Shown here: one piece after another, positions 1 to 10,419 of the stretch
How the letters are laid out: the number at the start of each line of letters is the position of its first letter
Position numbering within the stretch: the stretch's first letter is position 1
From: Micromonospora kangleipakensis
GTDB taxonomy: Bacteria > Actinomycetota > Actinomycetes > Mycobacteriales > Micromonosporaceae
NCBI RefSeq assembly: GCF_004217615.1
Contig: NZ_SHLD01000001.1
Location: 4,836,001-4,900,000 of the forward strand
Length of the DNA stretch: 64,000 bases
Direction: 5' to 3'
Translations under genes and position numbers: made by a program
The notes under the pieces: generated by a model
What the model saw: the letters and a program-made list of their open reading frames with translations, nothing else
What the model was told of the DNA's origin: nothing
The model's database searches: none

Positions 1-3000
1 CCGCCGAACGCCTCACCGTCGTACGGCATCGGTGCCGAGGTCGCCGTGCCGACGAACACGTCGCCGTTGACGTCGTGGCGCAGGTCCGTCTGCCTGCTCA
101 CCGACCCGGTGGTGAAGCCGGTGTAGGTGATCTGCGGGACCTGGTTGTAGGAGACCGTGAAGGTCCGGGAGCCGTCCTCCCGCAGGTCCACCACGCCCCC
201 GCGGTCGCCCACCATGGCGTCCTCACCGGCGTCGCCCCACATTTGATCGTGCCCGAGCTCACCGTACATGTCGTCGTCCTGGTCGCCGCCGTAGAGCAGA
301 TCGTTCCCGTCCTGCCCGTACAGGGTGTCGTCGCCGGGACCACCGCGCACGGTGTCGTCGCCGTACGCGTCCGGTTGCTCGCAGGTGCCCTGCGGCCGGG
401 TCGCGCAGAACCGGGTGGCCTGCTGCCCCGGACCGGCCACCCGGACGTACGCGGCGCCGTCCGGAGCGGGCGTCGGATACCGCATGGTGTAGACCCGGTC
501 CCGGACCAGGCCCGCGCCGGTCTCGGTACCCGCCGGGACGGGTTGACCGGCGAAGTCACGCACGTCGCGGGCCGCCGTACCGTTGTCACCGATCGCGTAG
601 TCGGCAGCGCCGTCGCCCTCGACCTTGTCACCACCATCGCGGAATCCGGCGATCGTGCTCCCGCCGAGCAGGTCGTCCTGCCCGTCGGGTGCGCCGAGGT
701 CGCCCTCCAGCACCGCTACCGGGCTCGGTGTCCCAGGCCAGACCAGCGGCGGCAGCGCGACGCCACCCTCGGCGAGCCTGCGGTCACCCCACATCCGGTC
801 GGCGCCGCCGTTGCCCTCGACGTAGTCGTCGTGGCCGCCGCCGGAGATCGCATCCGGGCCGTCCTGCCCGAGTACGACATCCACGCCCGACCCACCAGAG
901 ATCTGGTCGTCACCTGAGCGGCCGGTCGCCGGCGTGAGCAGGTCGTTCGCGGACTGTTGCAGGTCGTACGGGCGCAGCGTGCGCCGCTGGGTGACCACGT
1001 TGAGCGGGTTGACCCGCAGGGTCCGGTGGTCGTACGGCGCAACCCGGGCGATCAGGCCGTTGTCGCCGAGTACGGCGTCGTCGCCGTCCCCGCCATACAC
1101 GACGTCCCCACCGTCCGGCTGTCCCCTGGTGGTGTCACCGGTGTCGGCACCGTCGACGGTGGAGCCGCCACCGGTCAGCTCGTCGTCGCCCGAGCCGCCC
1201 TCGACCCAGTCGGCGTCCGCGCCGCCCTCGACGTAGTCGCCGCCGTCCTCGCCCTTGACCCGGTCGTTGCCGGCCTGGCCGAGCGCCACGTCGTCGCCCT
1301 CGCCGGCGGCGATGATGTCCGCACCGTGTGTGCTGGGCAGGGTCACCGCAGCGAGGTCGTACGGCGTGATGGAGCGCGGCGTCGCCACCCGCCCGAGGAC
1401 AAGCTGGCTCGGCGTGCCCTCGCGGAGCACAGCACCGTTGTCGCCGATGGCGACGTCGGCGCCCCGCCCGCCGGTGATCACGTCGCCCGCGTCCAGCTGG
1501 CCGACCGTGGTCTGCCCGCTGCCGGAGACCGGGAACCAGCCGCCACCGACGAGGTCGTCCTGGCCGTCACCGCCGCCGATGATGTCGCGGTCCTGTCCGC
1601 CCTCGGCATAGTCGTCCTGCGCCCCGGCGTCGATGACGTCGGTGCCGCCCTGACCGAAGATGAGGTCGACGCCGTCGGCACCGGCGATCTCATCGCCGCC
1701 GGACGTTCCGGCCACGGGTGCGTGACCGAGGTCGTACAGCAGCACCTGGCGGAGCCGGGTGTCCGGCAGGCCGCGCCCGCGCGTGATGGGGTGTGCGGCG
1801 GCCGACGCGGCCGGCGAGATTACCGCGTTGTCGCCGGCGATGACGTCGAGGCCGGACTCGCCGAAGAGGTGGTCACCGGTATCCGGCCGGCCGACCGTCG
1901 GCCCGCTCGGACCGTCGAGCGCGATCTGCGAGCTGCCGCCGAGCATGTCGTCGTCACCGTCGCCGCCGTACACCGTGTCCTCGCCGTTGTTGCCCTCCAG
2001 GTAGTCGGCTTCGGCATTGCCGTACACGGTGTCGCCGTCAAGACCGCCGTATCCGGTGTCCGGGCCGGGTCCTCCGAAGATGAGATCCTTGCCACCCTCG
2101 GCCGGCGCGGCCGAGGTGATCGCGAGGTCGTACGGGGTCCCGCGGCCGAACTGGTCGGGAATGCCGTTGTCCCCGATGATCAGGTCGTCGCCGAGGTCGC
2201 CGTAGATCCGGTCACCGGTGTCCGGCCGGCCGGCGAGTTGCGTGCCGCCGACCAGGATGTCGCGGGCGTCGCCGCCGTAGATCGCGTCGGCGCCGTTGTT
2301 GCCCTCGACCGTGTCGGTCTGGTTGCCGCCGAAGAGGAAGTCGCCACCGTCGTTGCCGTACAGCTTGTCCTCGCCGTCGCGGCCGAAGACGTGGTCCACC
2401 CCGGCGCCGCCCCAGGCCTGGTCGGCACCGGCACCGGCGTCGACCGTGTCGTCGCCGGACTGGCCGCAGACCCGATCGTCGCCACCGCCCGCGTACACCT
2501 CGTCGTTGGCGCCACCGGCGTTGACTGCCTCCACTCCGGTACCGCCGAAGACGCGGTCCGGCCCGTCGTCAATGGACGGAGGCGGCGGGTCGTCCGGGTC
2601 GGACGCGACCGCGGTGCCCGGACCGCAGCCCAGCTTCTCCTCCAGGTCGGTGTCAAGCCCCACGCTGCGGTCGCCGAAGACGGTCGCGCCGCCGTCGCCG
2701 CCGTAGATATGGTCGCCGCCGGCACCGCCGACGAGGGTCTTGTGCCTGGGGGTGTGTGGGTTGGGCTTGCGGGTCACGGTACGGGTAGTCGCGGGACCTT
2801 CCCCGGTCACCGTTGCCGGTTCGGCCACCAGCAGGTCGTCCTGCGGGCCGCCGTACAGCATGTCCCGGCCGTACGCGCCCATCAGGATGTCCGCCCCGCC
2901 GTGCCCGTAGAAGTGCGCCCGCTGGTCGACCGTGGACTGGCCGGTGACGAGGTCGACACCGTCACTGCCGTGCACGATGTCGTCGCCGGTACCGCTGTCC

Positions 3001-6000
3001 ACGGTGTTGGTGGTGCCGACGTCGCCACTGCCCGGCTCATTGGGGCCCAGGTCGCCCTGTCCGCCGGTGTAGATGTGGTCCTGGTTCGAGCCACCGCCGA
3101 TCCGATCGCTACCCGGGCCACCGACCACCGTCACGCCGGCCGAGCGGTACTTGGGCTTGTCGGCCGCCGGCACGACATCCACCTGCGCGCTGTCGGAGAG
3201 CACGCCGACGTTGTCGGCGCCGCCGCCGGCGTAGACGTCGGTGTGGCCCAACCCGACCGAGATGATGTCGTTGCCGTCCGAGGCGATCGCTGTGGTGTCA
3301 CCATGCCGGACCGTGCCGGCGTTCGGCATCAATATCCTGTTTTCGCTGCCGTCGCGGTCGAATGCCACCTCGATCGGGTCGAACCCGATGCTCGCGTCGC
3401 CGGCCACCCAGTCGTCGGCGTTGCCAACGGTCAGCGTGTCGGTTCCCGCGGTCGGCGGGTCCGCGCCCGGCGCCGGTGTGTTGGAGCCACCGGCGACGTG
3501 TGCCTTGGCGGCGCTGGAGCGGTCCACCGACAGCGCCGGCCGGTCGCCGGCCGTGATGGTGTCCGCGCCGCCGTTGCCGTCCACCCAGGACTCACCGCTG
3601 CCGGTGCGGACAGTGTCATCGTTGTCGCCACCGAACACGACGGTCTTGCGGTCGAATGGCACATCCTGCTCGCCGGGAGTGAACAGCGCGTCGATCCGTC
3701 CGTCGTAGCCGCGCGCGTCGAGCACGACGGTTCGCACGTTGTCGAACTGCTCGCTGATGCCCAGCGCGGTCACGCTGACCGTGGCGAGACCGCTGGACGA
3801 CGCGGTTGTCTGCCGGACCACGAACTTCTCCGCCTTCGTGCCACCGTTGTCCCAGGCCTTGTCGCCGCGGAACTCCTGTTTTCCGAGCCGCCCGGCGAAC
3901 AGGTAGAGCGTCTCGCCCTCCACCTCGCCCAGCTTGGGCGGCGGCGGGGTGCAGTCCGGCCGGACGGAGAAGTCGAGCAGCGTGGCATCGACCAGCGTGA
4001 AGCTGAACGAGGCGCAGAACGGGCAGACGCCGAGCGTGAGATAGACGCGGATGAAGACGCTCAGCCTGCCGTCCACATTAAACAGACAGAGCGCGTTGTC
4101 CATCGCGGTCGTGAGGAACTCGAAGAACCGGAACTTGCCGTCGTTGTTCGGGTCGTTCCAGGTGAACGAGACGGTCAGGGCGATGCCGCCCTTGATGCCG
4201 ACCTCGATGACCACCGCCGTCACGGCGGCACCCGCGGCCAGCTCACCGGAGAACTGCACCACCGGTGCCGGCTTGCCGGACGCGTCGGTGGTCTTGAAGT
4301 ACAGGCTGTTCAGGATCTTGGCGTCGACCTTGCCCTGCTCCACGGCGGTACGCAGGCCGAAGGTGTCGAATCCGGCGCGGACGCGCAGGGTCACCGACGC
4401 GCTGCCGGAGATCGTGACCATGACCGGTGGCGGCGCGTACACCGGGCCGAACGACTGACTGAACGAGAAGCCCAGCGTCAGCGGTCCGGAGTCGAACTCC
4501 GCCAGCGGCACGTCCTGACCGAGCAGCAGGCCGAAGATGAGCGACCGGTTCTCCAGCGCGGGGAACGTGAAGCCCGGGTGGTCGGTGTCGCCGCCGGAGG
4601 TGTTTTGCAGGTCGGCGTCGGTCTTCTTGTCAATCTGTTCCAGCGGCGAACCGGTGCCTTTCTCCGTCTGGGTACCGAGGAAGCGCGATGCGACATCCGG
4701 CGTGTTCGCCGTCGTCAGCGCTTCGCTCTTCTTGATCGTCACGTCACCGACAAACACGCAGCTCGAACACGACGCGTTGGCGGTGCCGATCTTGCCCAGG
4801 ACGTCACCGACCTGCGTGAACACCTTCACGAACTCGTCGAACTTCGGACCGCCGGCGAGCGTCGAGAACGTCTGCGCGATGGTGAGCAGGCTGACGTCGC
4901 CGCCGCCGGCCGCCCGGCTCAGGTCGCTGAGCACCGGGACCGGCGCCTTGATGGTGTCCACGATCGGTTTGATCGGCTGGTACACCCTGTTGATCTCATC
5001 GAAGATCGGCCCGAGGACCTTGTTGAGGAACGCCCCGGAGTCGATCTCCACGTCCTGGAAGGCCAGCTCAGAGAGGTTGCCACCGGCGTCGGAGCCCGGG
5101 GTCAGCGGGTCCCAGACCCACTTGAGCCGGAAGGTGGCCCCCACGCCCGGCAGCGCCGAGTCGGCCTTGGCGGTCAGCCGCAGTTTGATGTCCGAGGTCG
5201 CGGTCAGCTTGATCTGGAACAGCGAGCTGACGTTCTCGACCGTCTTCAACGTGGACAGGTCGATCCGGTCGCCGCCGCCCGGCGCCTGCAGGTTGAAGCT
5301 GAACGAGCCGGAGAACAGCGGCGTGCTGGTCGGGTTGAGGCTCTTGGCGGTCACCCGGATGAACGCGAGCTGCGCCTCGATGTCGGACGGCAGCGACAGG
5401 CTCGCGGCGAGCTGGAACTCGGGCGTGGCCTCGTCCGGATCCTTGGTGTACACCACGAACCCCCGGTCGCGGTCGAGACCGACCTTCACGTGCATCCGCC
5501 ACCCGATGGCGCCCTTCACCTTGCCGGCGCCCGGGGCCGCCTTCACCGACAGGCCGGGAATGCCCAGGTCCAGTGGCACCTCCACCGAGCACTCCGGGGT
5601 GGTGCAGGAGCTCGGGTTCGGAACATTGCCCTGGCCGATGTCGAGGCTGACGGTAATGCCCTGAATTTGGTCGGCCGGGCAGTTCACCAGCTTCGGCGGC
5701 TCCGACGGAAGGTCCGGCAGGTTCGCCGACCCGGCGCCTGCGGGCAGCGCGTCGTCGAACGAGGACGTCGTTTGCCCGGGCAGGCTGACGATGCTGCGCC
5801 ACTCGGCCGTGCCGACCTTCCGCAGGATCGTGTAGCCCGTCGCGGACGGGCTGGGCGTCCAGGTCACCCGGTTCTTGTGGGTCGAGCTCAGCGATGCCTC
5901 GTTCTTCGGCTTCTCCGGCGCGGTGACGGCCAGCGTGTAGCCGGTACCGTCGCCGCGGAACGCCACCACCCGGTACTCGTAATCCGTCGTGCCCTTCGGG

Positions 6001-9000
6001 TCCGGGTCGGCCAGCACCGAGACGTGCACATTGGTGACCGGAGCCAGCGTGGCCTTGCAATCGGCCTGCGCGTTCACCTGAGCGCCGTCCGGGAGCACGT
6101 CCTCCACCTGGTTTTCCAGCCAGCTCTCGGCGCTGTTAAAGTCGCTGAACTTCAGGTTGCCGCCGTTGGCGGTCGGCCCGAGCACGGTGGTCAACGCGTT
6201 GCGCATCTTGTCCAGGAACGCCTTGCCCTGTTGGAGATCCTCGCCGACGACCGGCAGCGTGCCGCCCGCGTCGGCGACCTTGATCGCGAGGTCCAGGTAG
6301 CGCAGGTAGCTGTCCAGGCCGTCGCCCATCGTGCCGAGGTCGAGGGCGACCGAGCTGAACAGCGCCGAGAGGTCGGGGGCGAACAGCTTCGGCTTGCCGT
6401 CGGACAGGTTGCCGTCGGTCGAGGTGAAGCCGTCCACCGGGAGCCGGACGAGCAGCGGCTGGGACGACGCTGATTGCCAGGTGGTGCCGAGCTTGTAGTA
6501 GACGGGCAGCCTGGCGCAGACCGCGAGCGGCACCGAGGTGTCCATGTCGGTGCAGTTCTTGGGGCGGCCGGTGAACCCGATCGAGAGCCCACCAAGGAAG
6601 TTGCCGAGGGTGTCTTCGCCGGCACTGCCGGTGGCGCCGAACTCGACATCGGCCTGCAGTTGCGCGCCCGACGGGTTGGCGCCGGGGTTGCCGAGCGCCA
6701 CCGCCAGCGGACCCAGGTTCGCGGTGAATGCCGAGTTGGGCGAGCTCTCGATCTCGGCCCGCACGGTGAGCTTCGACGCGCCCTTGTCCACCTTTAGGTT
6801 GGCCAGCGGGTCGGCGGCGGTCGCGGGCGTCATGGGCACCAGCAGGACCAGCTTGACCTGCCCGGTCAGCGTGGTGCTGAGCATGCCCTGCGCGGTCGTG
6901 CCGACCATGCTCTTGTCACCCAGCGACAGGTTGAGCGGGACGTCGGTGTGGTAGGACCGCTGCCAGTCCACGATCAGCTTCAACCTCGGCGGGCTGGTCG
7001 TGGTGTCCACGGCGAAGCCGACGCCGGTGCCGCCGAGCGCCGTGTTGAGTTGGCCCACCATGTCCTGCAGGGTGCTGCTCGGGTCGGCGGTGAGCCGGTC
7101 CACGGCCATCGTCAGTTCGTCACCGATCACGTACGGGGTACCGGAGGCCGGCTGGCTCCCGCTCGGGAAGGCCTCGACGAACGTGAGCTTCCTGGCCGCG
7201 GCGTCCACGGCAGACACCACCATCAGCTGAGAGCCGATGACGATCCGCCGGCCCACGTACTTCTCCGGCGTGAATGGCTTGGACGGGTCGGTGAGCGAGT
7301 TGCTGCCGTACTGCACGCCGGTACCGCCACCGGTCTCGGTGGAGCCGAGCAGGTCGCCGACGCTGCGACCGACCAGCGGGACCTTCGTGTCGAGCGGGCC
7401 GCCGGAGAGCCCGTGCATCCGGCCGGAGACCTCGCGCAGTGCGGCGAGCAGCGCGCCGAACAGCGCCTGCGGATTGTTCGGGTCGAAGTTGGCGAACGCC
7501 TGCAGCGCGGAGAGTTGGACGGAGGGCTGGACGTTCTGCGGCTGCCGCACGTCCGCCATGGTCAGGGTCAGGTTGGCGGTGGGCGACCCGCCGAAGAACG
7601 AGGCGTTCCCCGGTACGGACAGCGCGAGGTTGGCGTACGCCTGGCCGTTGACGGTGGCGTTGACGGTGGCGCCGGGCTGCGTCCGTAGCCGGTCGAAGAG
7701 CGCCGGGATGGCGATGTCGCCGTCCGGGTCGCCGATGCCGGATTTGAGCCCGACCGACAGCAGGTGGGTGTCCGGGGGCGGTGCTCCGCCGTCGGGACAG
7801 GCCGCCGGGGCGCCCTTGGTGCACATGCGCAACCCGCCGGTGACCCGTACCTGCAGGAAGCCCGTGTTCGCGGTGACATCGACCGCGGTGGAGATCGGAG
7901 CGTCCGCGGTGACCAGCGCGGTGCCGGTGTGCAGCATGATGCGCTGGGCCGGCAGCGGCTGCGACGTCACGATGGTGGCCATCCCGCTGGTGTTGGTCGC
8001 CGTGTACGGGCAGGCCGGCGTGCACTCGTTGCCGGTACGGGCGCGCTGCAGGTCGAGCACGAGCGGCAGCCGTACCTGATAGTTGGGTGTGACCTGAGCC
8101 AGCGGAGCGTTGGCGTTCGCGGCCTTGACACCGGTGGCGCCGGCCAGCGCGTCGCCGAGTTCCACCTGGCCGGTACGCGCGTCGGCACCGCTGATGCTGT
8201 ACGGCGGCTTCGGGTTCGCCGCCGACGCGGCGTCGTTGGACGGCGTGCCGCCCTTCCACAGCGATGCCGGCGGGTTGGCGCCGAACGGTGCGGCGGACAG
8301 CACCAGCGTGTGCGGATCGCCCGGCTTGACCTTGTCGATGAGCGCCACCGACGCGCCCGCCGTCACCTGGTGCCCGGCGACCAACTGGTCGGTGAAGTTC
8401 TTGCTGGTGTCGCGCAGCTCGGTGTCGGAGTAGGTGACGCCGGGTCCGGACCCGGTGAGCGAGGGCCCGACGACGTCGAGCGCCTGTGCCGTGCCATCGG
8501 TGCGGGTGAGCCCGATGGTGAGGCGCAGCTTGCGCTTGTCGGGCTGGTAGTTGCCATCGGTGACGCTGACCGTGACCGGTACCTCGTTGGCGCCCACCTT
8601 GACGGTGCCCTGCAGCTTGCTGATCAGCTCCTGGATCGAACCGAACCGCGGCTTGCCGACGTCGATGAGCTTGGCCGGATCGGCCGTACCGGGCGGCGCC
8701 TGGGTCACGTTCTGTTCGAGGAATTTCAGCAGCGCCTCCTCGGGCAGCACCGCGTCGGTCAGGTTTCCGCGCATGAACGGCAAGCTCGTGTCGCCGGCCC
8801 GCAGCGCCGCCCGCAGCGTCACAGCGAGCTGGGCCAGGCCATCCGCGAGGTCGCGCGGGCTCATCGTGAGGAACGCCTCGATCGGTGCGAACGAACCGTC
8901 CGGATAGGACACGGAGACCGGCGTCATGCCCAGATTGCTGGAGGCGACGGTGACCGTGACGGCCGCCGTGTTGGGCAGGTTCGCAATCGCTCCGGTACTC

Positions 9001-9884
9001 GTACCGACGATGGTGACGGTCCCGGAGACGGAACCGGCCAGGGTGACCGTGGCAAGCCCGCTCACCGCGCCATCACCGGCCAGCTCGCCGTCGCGCTCGC
9101 CGCCGGTGCCGTTGGACTCCTTCACCGCGATCAGGCCATCCCCGTTGGGGTCGGCGAGCCGGGCGGAGATGGAGGCGTTGAGGTTGTATGTGCCGCCCGA
9201 CAACTGCACGCCGAGAATGCCGAGCGATGCCTTGGAGGTGGCCAGGTTGCCGACCTTGCCGCCGATCGTGACGTCCAACGTCGGTCCCGCCTCGGCGGTG
9301 TTCCGGATCCCGACAAACCCGTTCGGCGGCGCCGGGTCGTACACCAATGTGAAGCGGAGCTTGCCCTCCAGGGTCGCCTCGATCCCGCCGCTTGACGTGA
9401 ACGAGAACGGCGCCGGTCCGCCCGCGATGCCGAGGCCCGCGTCGACCGTCCGTTTGACCGCCACGTTGACCAGGATCTCGGTGCTGCCGCCTTGCTCCGT
9501 GACCGGACCGGCCGCGACGGTGATCGCCCGCGCGTCGCCGAGCGTATGGTCGGCGCCGTCCAGGATCGAGGCGAACTCGCTCAACGAGCTGGCGCTTGAC
9601 AGGCCGCCGAGCTTCGCCGCCTTCCAGTCACCGTAGAGCGTCGAGAGGCCGAGTCCGGCCGCGCCGCTCGGCGTCAGGTTCAGGCTGGGCACCGGCTGCC
9701 CCAGCGGGCCGACGGCGCCGAGTTGGGCGACCTTGCCGAACCATTCCTCCAGGCCGGCGGCCACTCGGGCAGCAGCCGGGTCGGCTGCCCGCGCCGCGAC
9801 CGGTGGTAGCACCACGAAAGTGGAGATGCTCACCACCATGGCCGACATCAACGAGATCAGCGGACGCCACGCCGGTCGTACCAT
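1..9884 (-). CDS. Giant secreted RTX (hemolysin-type Ca-binding repeat) protein, C-terminus beyond window
   Basis: The minus frame starting with ATG at 9884 stays open to base 3, giving 3,294 residues and leaving the window without a stop. A weak GGGGGT ribosome site precedes the start. Residues 1-36 look like a Sec signal peptide (basic start, hydrophobic core, then ARA-AD). Residues ~40-2070 are non-repetitive and probably beta-rich adhesin-like; a fibronectin-III-like segment lies near 1280-1365 (YEYRVVAFRGDG, TWTPSPSATGY). From ~2080 to the edge run RTX nonapeptides of the form GGxGxDxUx, e.g. GGPGDDTLYGQDGNDLLYGG. In the family such repeats fold into Ca-bound beta-rolls after secretion. 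An adhesin or surface role is inference; no catalytic domain was recognised. The strong antisense third-position GC bias creates a long plus-strand shadow frame at 957-6473. Confidence 0.9.
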   Translation of the reverse strand, partial: MVRPAWRPLISLMSAMVVSISTFVVLPPVAARAADPAAARVAAGLEEWFGKVAQLGAVGPLGQPVPSLNLTPSGAAGLGLSTLYGDWKAAKLGGLSSASSLSEFASILDGADHTLGDARAITVAAGPVTEQGGSTEILVNVAVKRTVDAGLGIAGGPAPFSFTSSGGIEATLEGKLRFTLVYDPAPPNGFVGIRNTAEAGPTLDVTIGGKVGNLATSKASLGILGVQLSGGTYNLNASISARLADPNGDGLIAVKESNGTGGERDGELAGDGAVSGLATVTLAGSVSGTVTIVGTSTGAIANLPNTAAVTVTVASSNLGMTPVSVSYPDGSFAPIEAFLTMSPRDLADGLAQLAVTLRAALRAGDTSLPFMRGNLTDAVLPEEALLKFLEQNVTQAPPGTADPAKLIDVGKPRFGSIQELISKLQGTVKVGANEVPVTVSVTDGNYQPDKRKLRLTIGLTRTDGTAQALDVVGPSLTGSGPGVTYSDTELRDTSKNFTDQLVAGHQVTAGASVALIDKVKPGDPHTLVLSAAPFGANPPASLWKGGTPSNDAASAANPKPPYSISGADARTGQVELGDALAGATGVKAANANAPLAQVTPNYQVRLPLVLDLQRARTGNECTPACPYTATNTSGMATIVTSQPLPAQRIMLHTGTALVTADAPISTAVDVTANTGFLQVRVTGGLRMCTKGAPAACPDGGAPPPDTHLLSVGLKSGIGDPDGDIAIPALFDRLRTQPGATVNATVNGQAYANLALSVPGNASFFGGSPTANLTLTMADVRQPQNVQPSVQLSALQAFANFDPNNPQALFGALLAALREVSGRMHGLSGGPLDTKVPLVGRSVGDLLGSTETGGGTGVQYGSNSLTDPSKPFTPEKYVGRRIVIGSQLMVVSAVDAAARKLTFVEAFPSGSQPASGTPYVIGDELTMAVDRLTADPSSTLQDMVGQLNTALGGTGVGFAVDTTTSPPRLKLIVDWQRSYHTDVPLNLSLGDKSMVGTTAQGMLSTTLTGQVKLVLLVPMTPATAADPLANLKVDKGASKLTVRAEIESSPNSAFTANLGPLAVALGNPGANPSGAQLQADVEFGATGSAGEDTLGNFLGGLSIGFTGRPKNCTDMDTSVPLAVCARLPVYYKLGTTWQSASSQPLLVRLPVDGFTSTDGNLSDGKPKLFAPDLSALFSSVALDLGTMGDGLDSYLRYLDLAIKVADAGGTLPVVGEDLQQGKAFLDKMRNALTTVLGPTANGGNLKFSDFNSAESWLENQVEDVLPDGAQVNAQADCKATLAPVTNVHVSVLADPDPKGTTDYEYRVVAFRGDGTGYTLAVTAPEKPKNEASLSSTHKNRVTWTPSPSATGYTILRKVGTAEWRSIVSLPGQTTSSFDDALPAGAGSANLPDLPSEPPKLVNCPADQIQGITVSLDIGQGNVPNPSSCTTPECSVEVPLDLGIPGLSVKAAPGAGKVKGAIGWRMHVKVGLDRDRGFVVYTKDPDEATPEFQLAASLSLPSDIEAQLAFIRVTAKSLNPTSTPLFSGSFSFNLQAPGGGDRIDLSTLKTVENVSSLFQIKLTATSDIKLRLTAKADSALPGVGATFRLKWVWDPLTPGSDAGGNLSELAFQDVEIDSGAFLNKVLGPIFDEINRVYQPIKPIVDTIKAPVPVLSDLSRAAGGGDVSLLTIAQTFSTLAGGPKFDEFVKVFTQVGDVLGKIGTANASCSSCVFVGDVTIKKSEALTTANTPDVASRFLGTQTEKGTGSPLEQIDKKTDADLQNTSGGDTDHPGFTFPALENRSLIFGLLLGQDVPLAEFDSGPLTLGFSFSQSFGPVYAPPPVMVTISGSASVTLRVRAGFDTFGLRTAVEQGKVDAKILNSLYFKTTDASGKPAPVVQFSGELAAGAAVTAVVIEVGIKGGIALTVSFTWNDPNNDGKFRFFEFLTTAMDNALCLFNVDGRLSVFIRVYLTLGVCPFCASFSFTLVDATLLDFSVRPDCTPPPPKLGEVEGETLYLFAGRLGKQEFRGDKAWDNGGTKAEKFVVRQTTASSSGLATVSVTALGISEQFDNVRTVVLDARGYDGRIDALFTPGEQDVPFDRKTVVFGGDNDDTVRTGSGESWVDGNGGADTITAGDRPALSVDRSSAAKAHVAGGSNTPAPGADPPTAGTDTLTVGNADDWVAGDASIGFDPIEVAFDRDGSENRILMPNAGTVRHGDTTAIASDGNDIISVGLGHTDVYAGGGADNVGVLSDSAQVDVVPAADKPKYRSAGVTVVGGPGSDRIGGGSNQDHIYTGGQGDLGPNEPGSGDVGTTNTVDSGTGDDIVHGSDGVDLVTGQSTVDQRAHFYGHGGADILMGAYGRDMLYGGPQDDLLVAEPATVTGEGPATTRTVTRKPNPHTPRHKTLVGGAGGDHIYGGDGGATVFGDRSVGLDTDLEEKLGCGPGTAVASDPDDPPPPSIDDGPDRVFGGTGVEAVNAGGANDEVYAGGGDDRVCGQSGDDTVDAGAGADQAWGGAGVDHVFGRDGEDKLYGNDGGDFLFGGNQTDTVEGNNGADAIYGGDARDILVGGTQLAGRPDTGDRIYGDLGDDLIIGDNGIPDQFGRGTPYDLAITSAAPAEGGKDLIFGGPGPDTGYGGLDGDTVYGNAEADYLEGNNGEDTVYGGDGDDDMLGGSSQIALDGPSGPTVGRPDTGDHLFGESGLDVIAGDNAVISPAASAAAHPITRGRGLPDTRLRQVLLYDLGHAPVAGTSGGDEIAGADGVDLIFGQGGTDVIDAGAQDDYAEGGQDRDIIGGGDGQDDLVGGGWFPVSGSGQTTVGQLDAGDVITGGRGADVAIGDNGAVLREGTPSQLVLGRVATPRSITPYDLAAVTLPSTHGADIIAAGEGDDVALGQAGNDRVKGEDGGDYVEGGADADWVEGGSGDDELTGGGSTVDGADTGDTTRGQPDGGDVVYGGDGDDAVLGDNGLIARVAPYDHRTLRVNPLNVVTQRRTLRPYDLQQSANDLLTPATGRSGDDQISGGSGVDVVLGQDGPDAISGGGHDDYVEGNGGADRMWGDRRLAEGGVALPPLVWPGTPSPVAVLEGDLGAPDGQDDLLGGSTIAGFRDGGDKVEGDGAADYAIGDNGTAARDVRDFAGQPVPAGTETGAGLVRDRVYTMRYPTPAPDGAAYVRVAGPGQQATRFCATRPQGTCEQPDAYGDDTVRGGPGDDTLYGQDGNDLLYGGDQDDDMYGELGHDQMWGDAGEDAMVGDRGGVVDLREDGSRTFTVSYNQVPQITYTGFTTGSVSRQTDLRHDVNGDVFVGTATSAPMPYDGEAFG

Positions 9885-10152
9885 CGGTACACCCCCAGCC
9901 GCCACAACAGGTTGTACGGACGGTAACTGCGGCAGTGTCTGACAGGCAGGTGACTGAGCGGCCAGACATGATGTCGAGTTGCCGACACGGGAGATGTGGG
10001 CCGGGCACCGCGCGGGTGCTCGCAGTGGGCAGGTACGGCACCGACAAGACCGGCAACGCGGAGATGCTCGCCGCCGGCCGCAAGTACGCCGATCGGGGGC
10101 GCCGTTGCGTTATCGGATCGGCGGACGTGTTGAACCCGTGCCGGGTCCACGG
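9885..10152. other. Upstream region of the RTX gene
   Basis: This non-coding stretch precedes the RTX start and should hold its promoter. I could not pick a convincing -35/-10 pair. Short frames here look like noise. Confidence 0.4.
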
Positions 10153-10262
10153 TCAGATCGCTTGGGCGAGTTCGGTGAACGCAGCGGCGACCCGCGTGGT
10201 CGGCGGGGTGTCGATGGCGAGTTTGTAGTGGCCGCGTCGGAGGTTCTGCATGAACGCGGGCG
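10153..10262 (-). pseudogene. IS6-family transposase C-terminal remnant
   Basis: The minus strand reads AFMQNLRRGHYKLAIDTPP followed by RVAAAFTELAQAI and a stop at 10153. It matches, almost residue for residue, the IS6-type C-terminal remnant at 26445-26657. The N-terminal catalytic part is missing; similarity ends near 10262. It marks an old insertion or recombination boundary next to the RTX gene. Confidence 0.75.
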
Positions 10263-10419
10263 ACCTGGTTGACCGGCCGCCTCGAGGAGCGGACCAGATC
10301 GACAGCCGGCGTAGCCGAGCATCTGCACGAAGGCAAGATGGCAGCGATGCCCAGGCGTGGGTCGCCGGGGCATCGCCTGCTTAGCTGGGAAGGACGCCGA
10401 GTCGACTACGGGTAGCCAC

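Noticed and set aside
1..3700. Tandem repeats resembling a CRISPR or minisatellite array
   Set aside because: The periodicity is coding: 27-base RTX units with variable bases at codon third positions and no spacers.
957..6473. Plus-strand frame of 1,838 codons over the left part of the window
   Set aside because: The opposite strand reads as an uninterrupted RTX protein with signal peptide and GGxGxDxUx repeats; the plus frame is Val/Arg/Gly-rich with no domain and arises from antisense GC bias.
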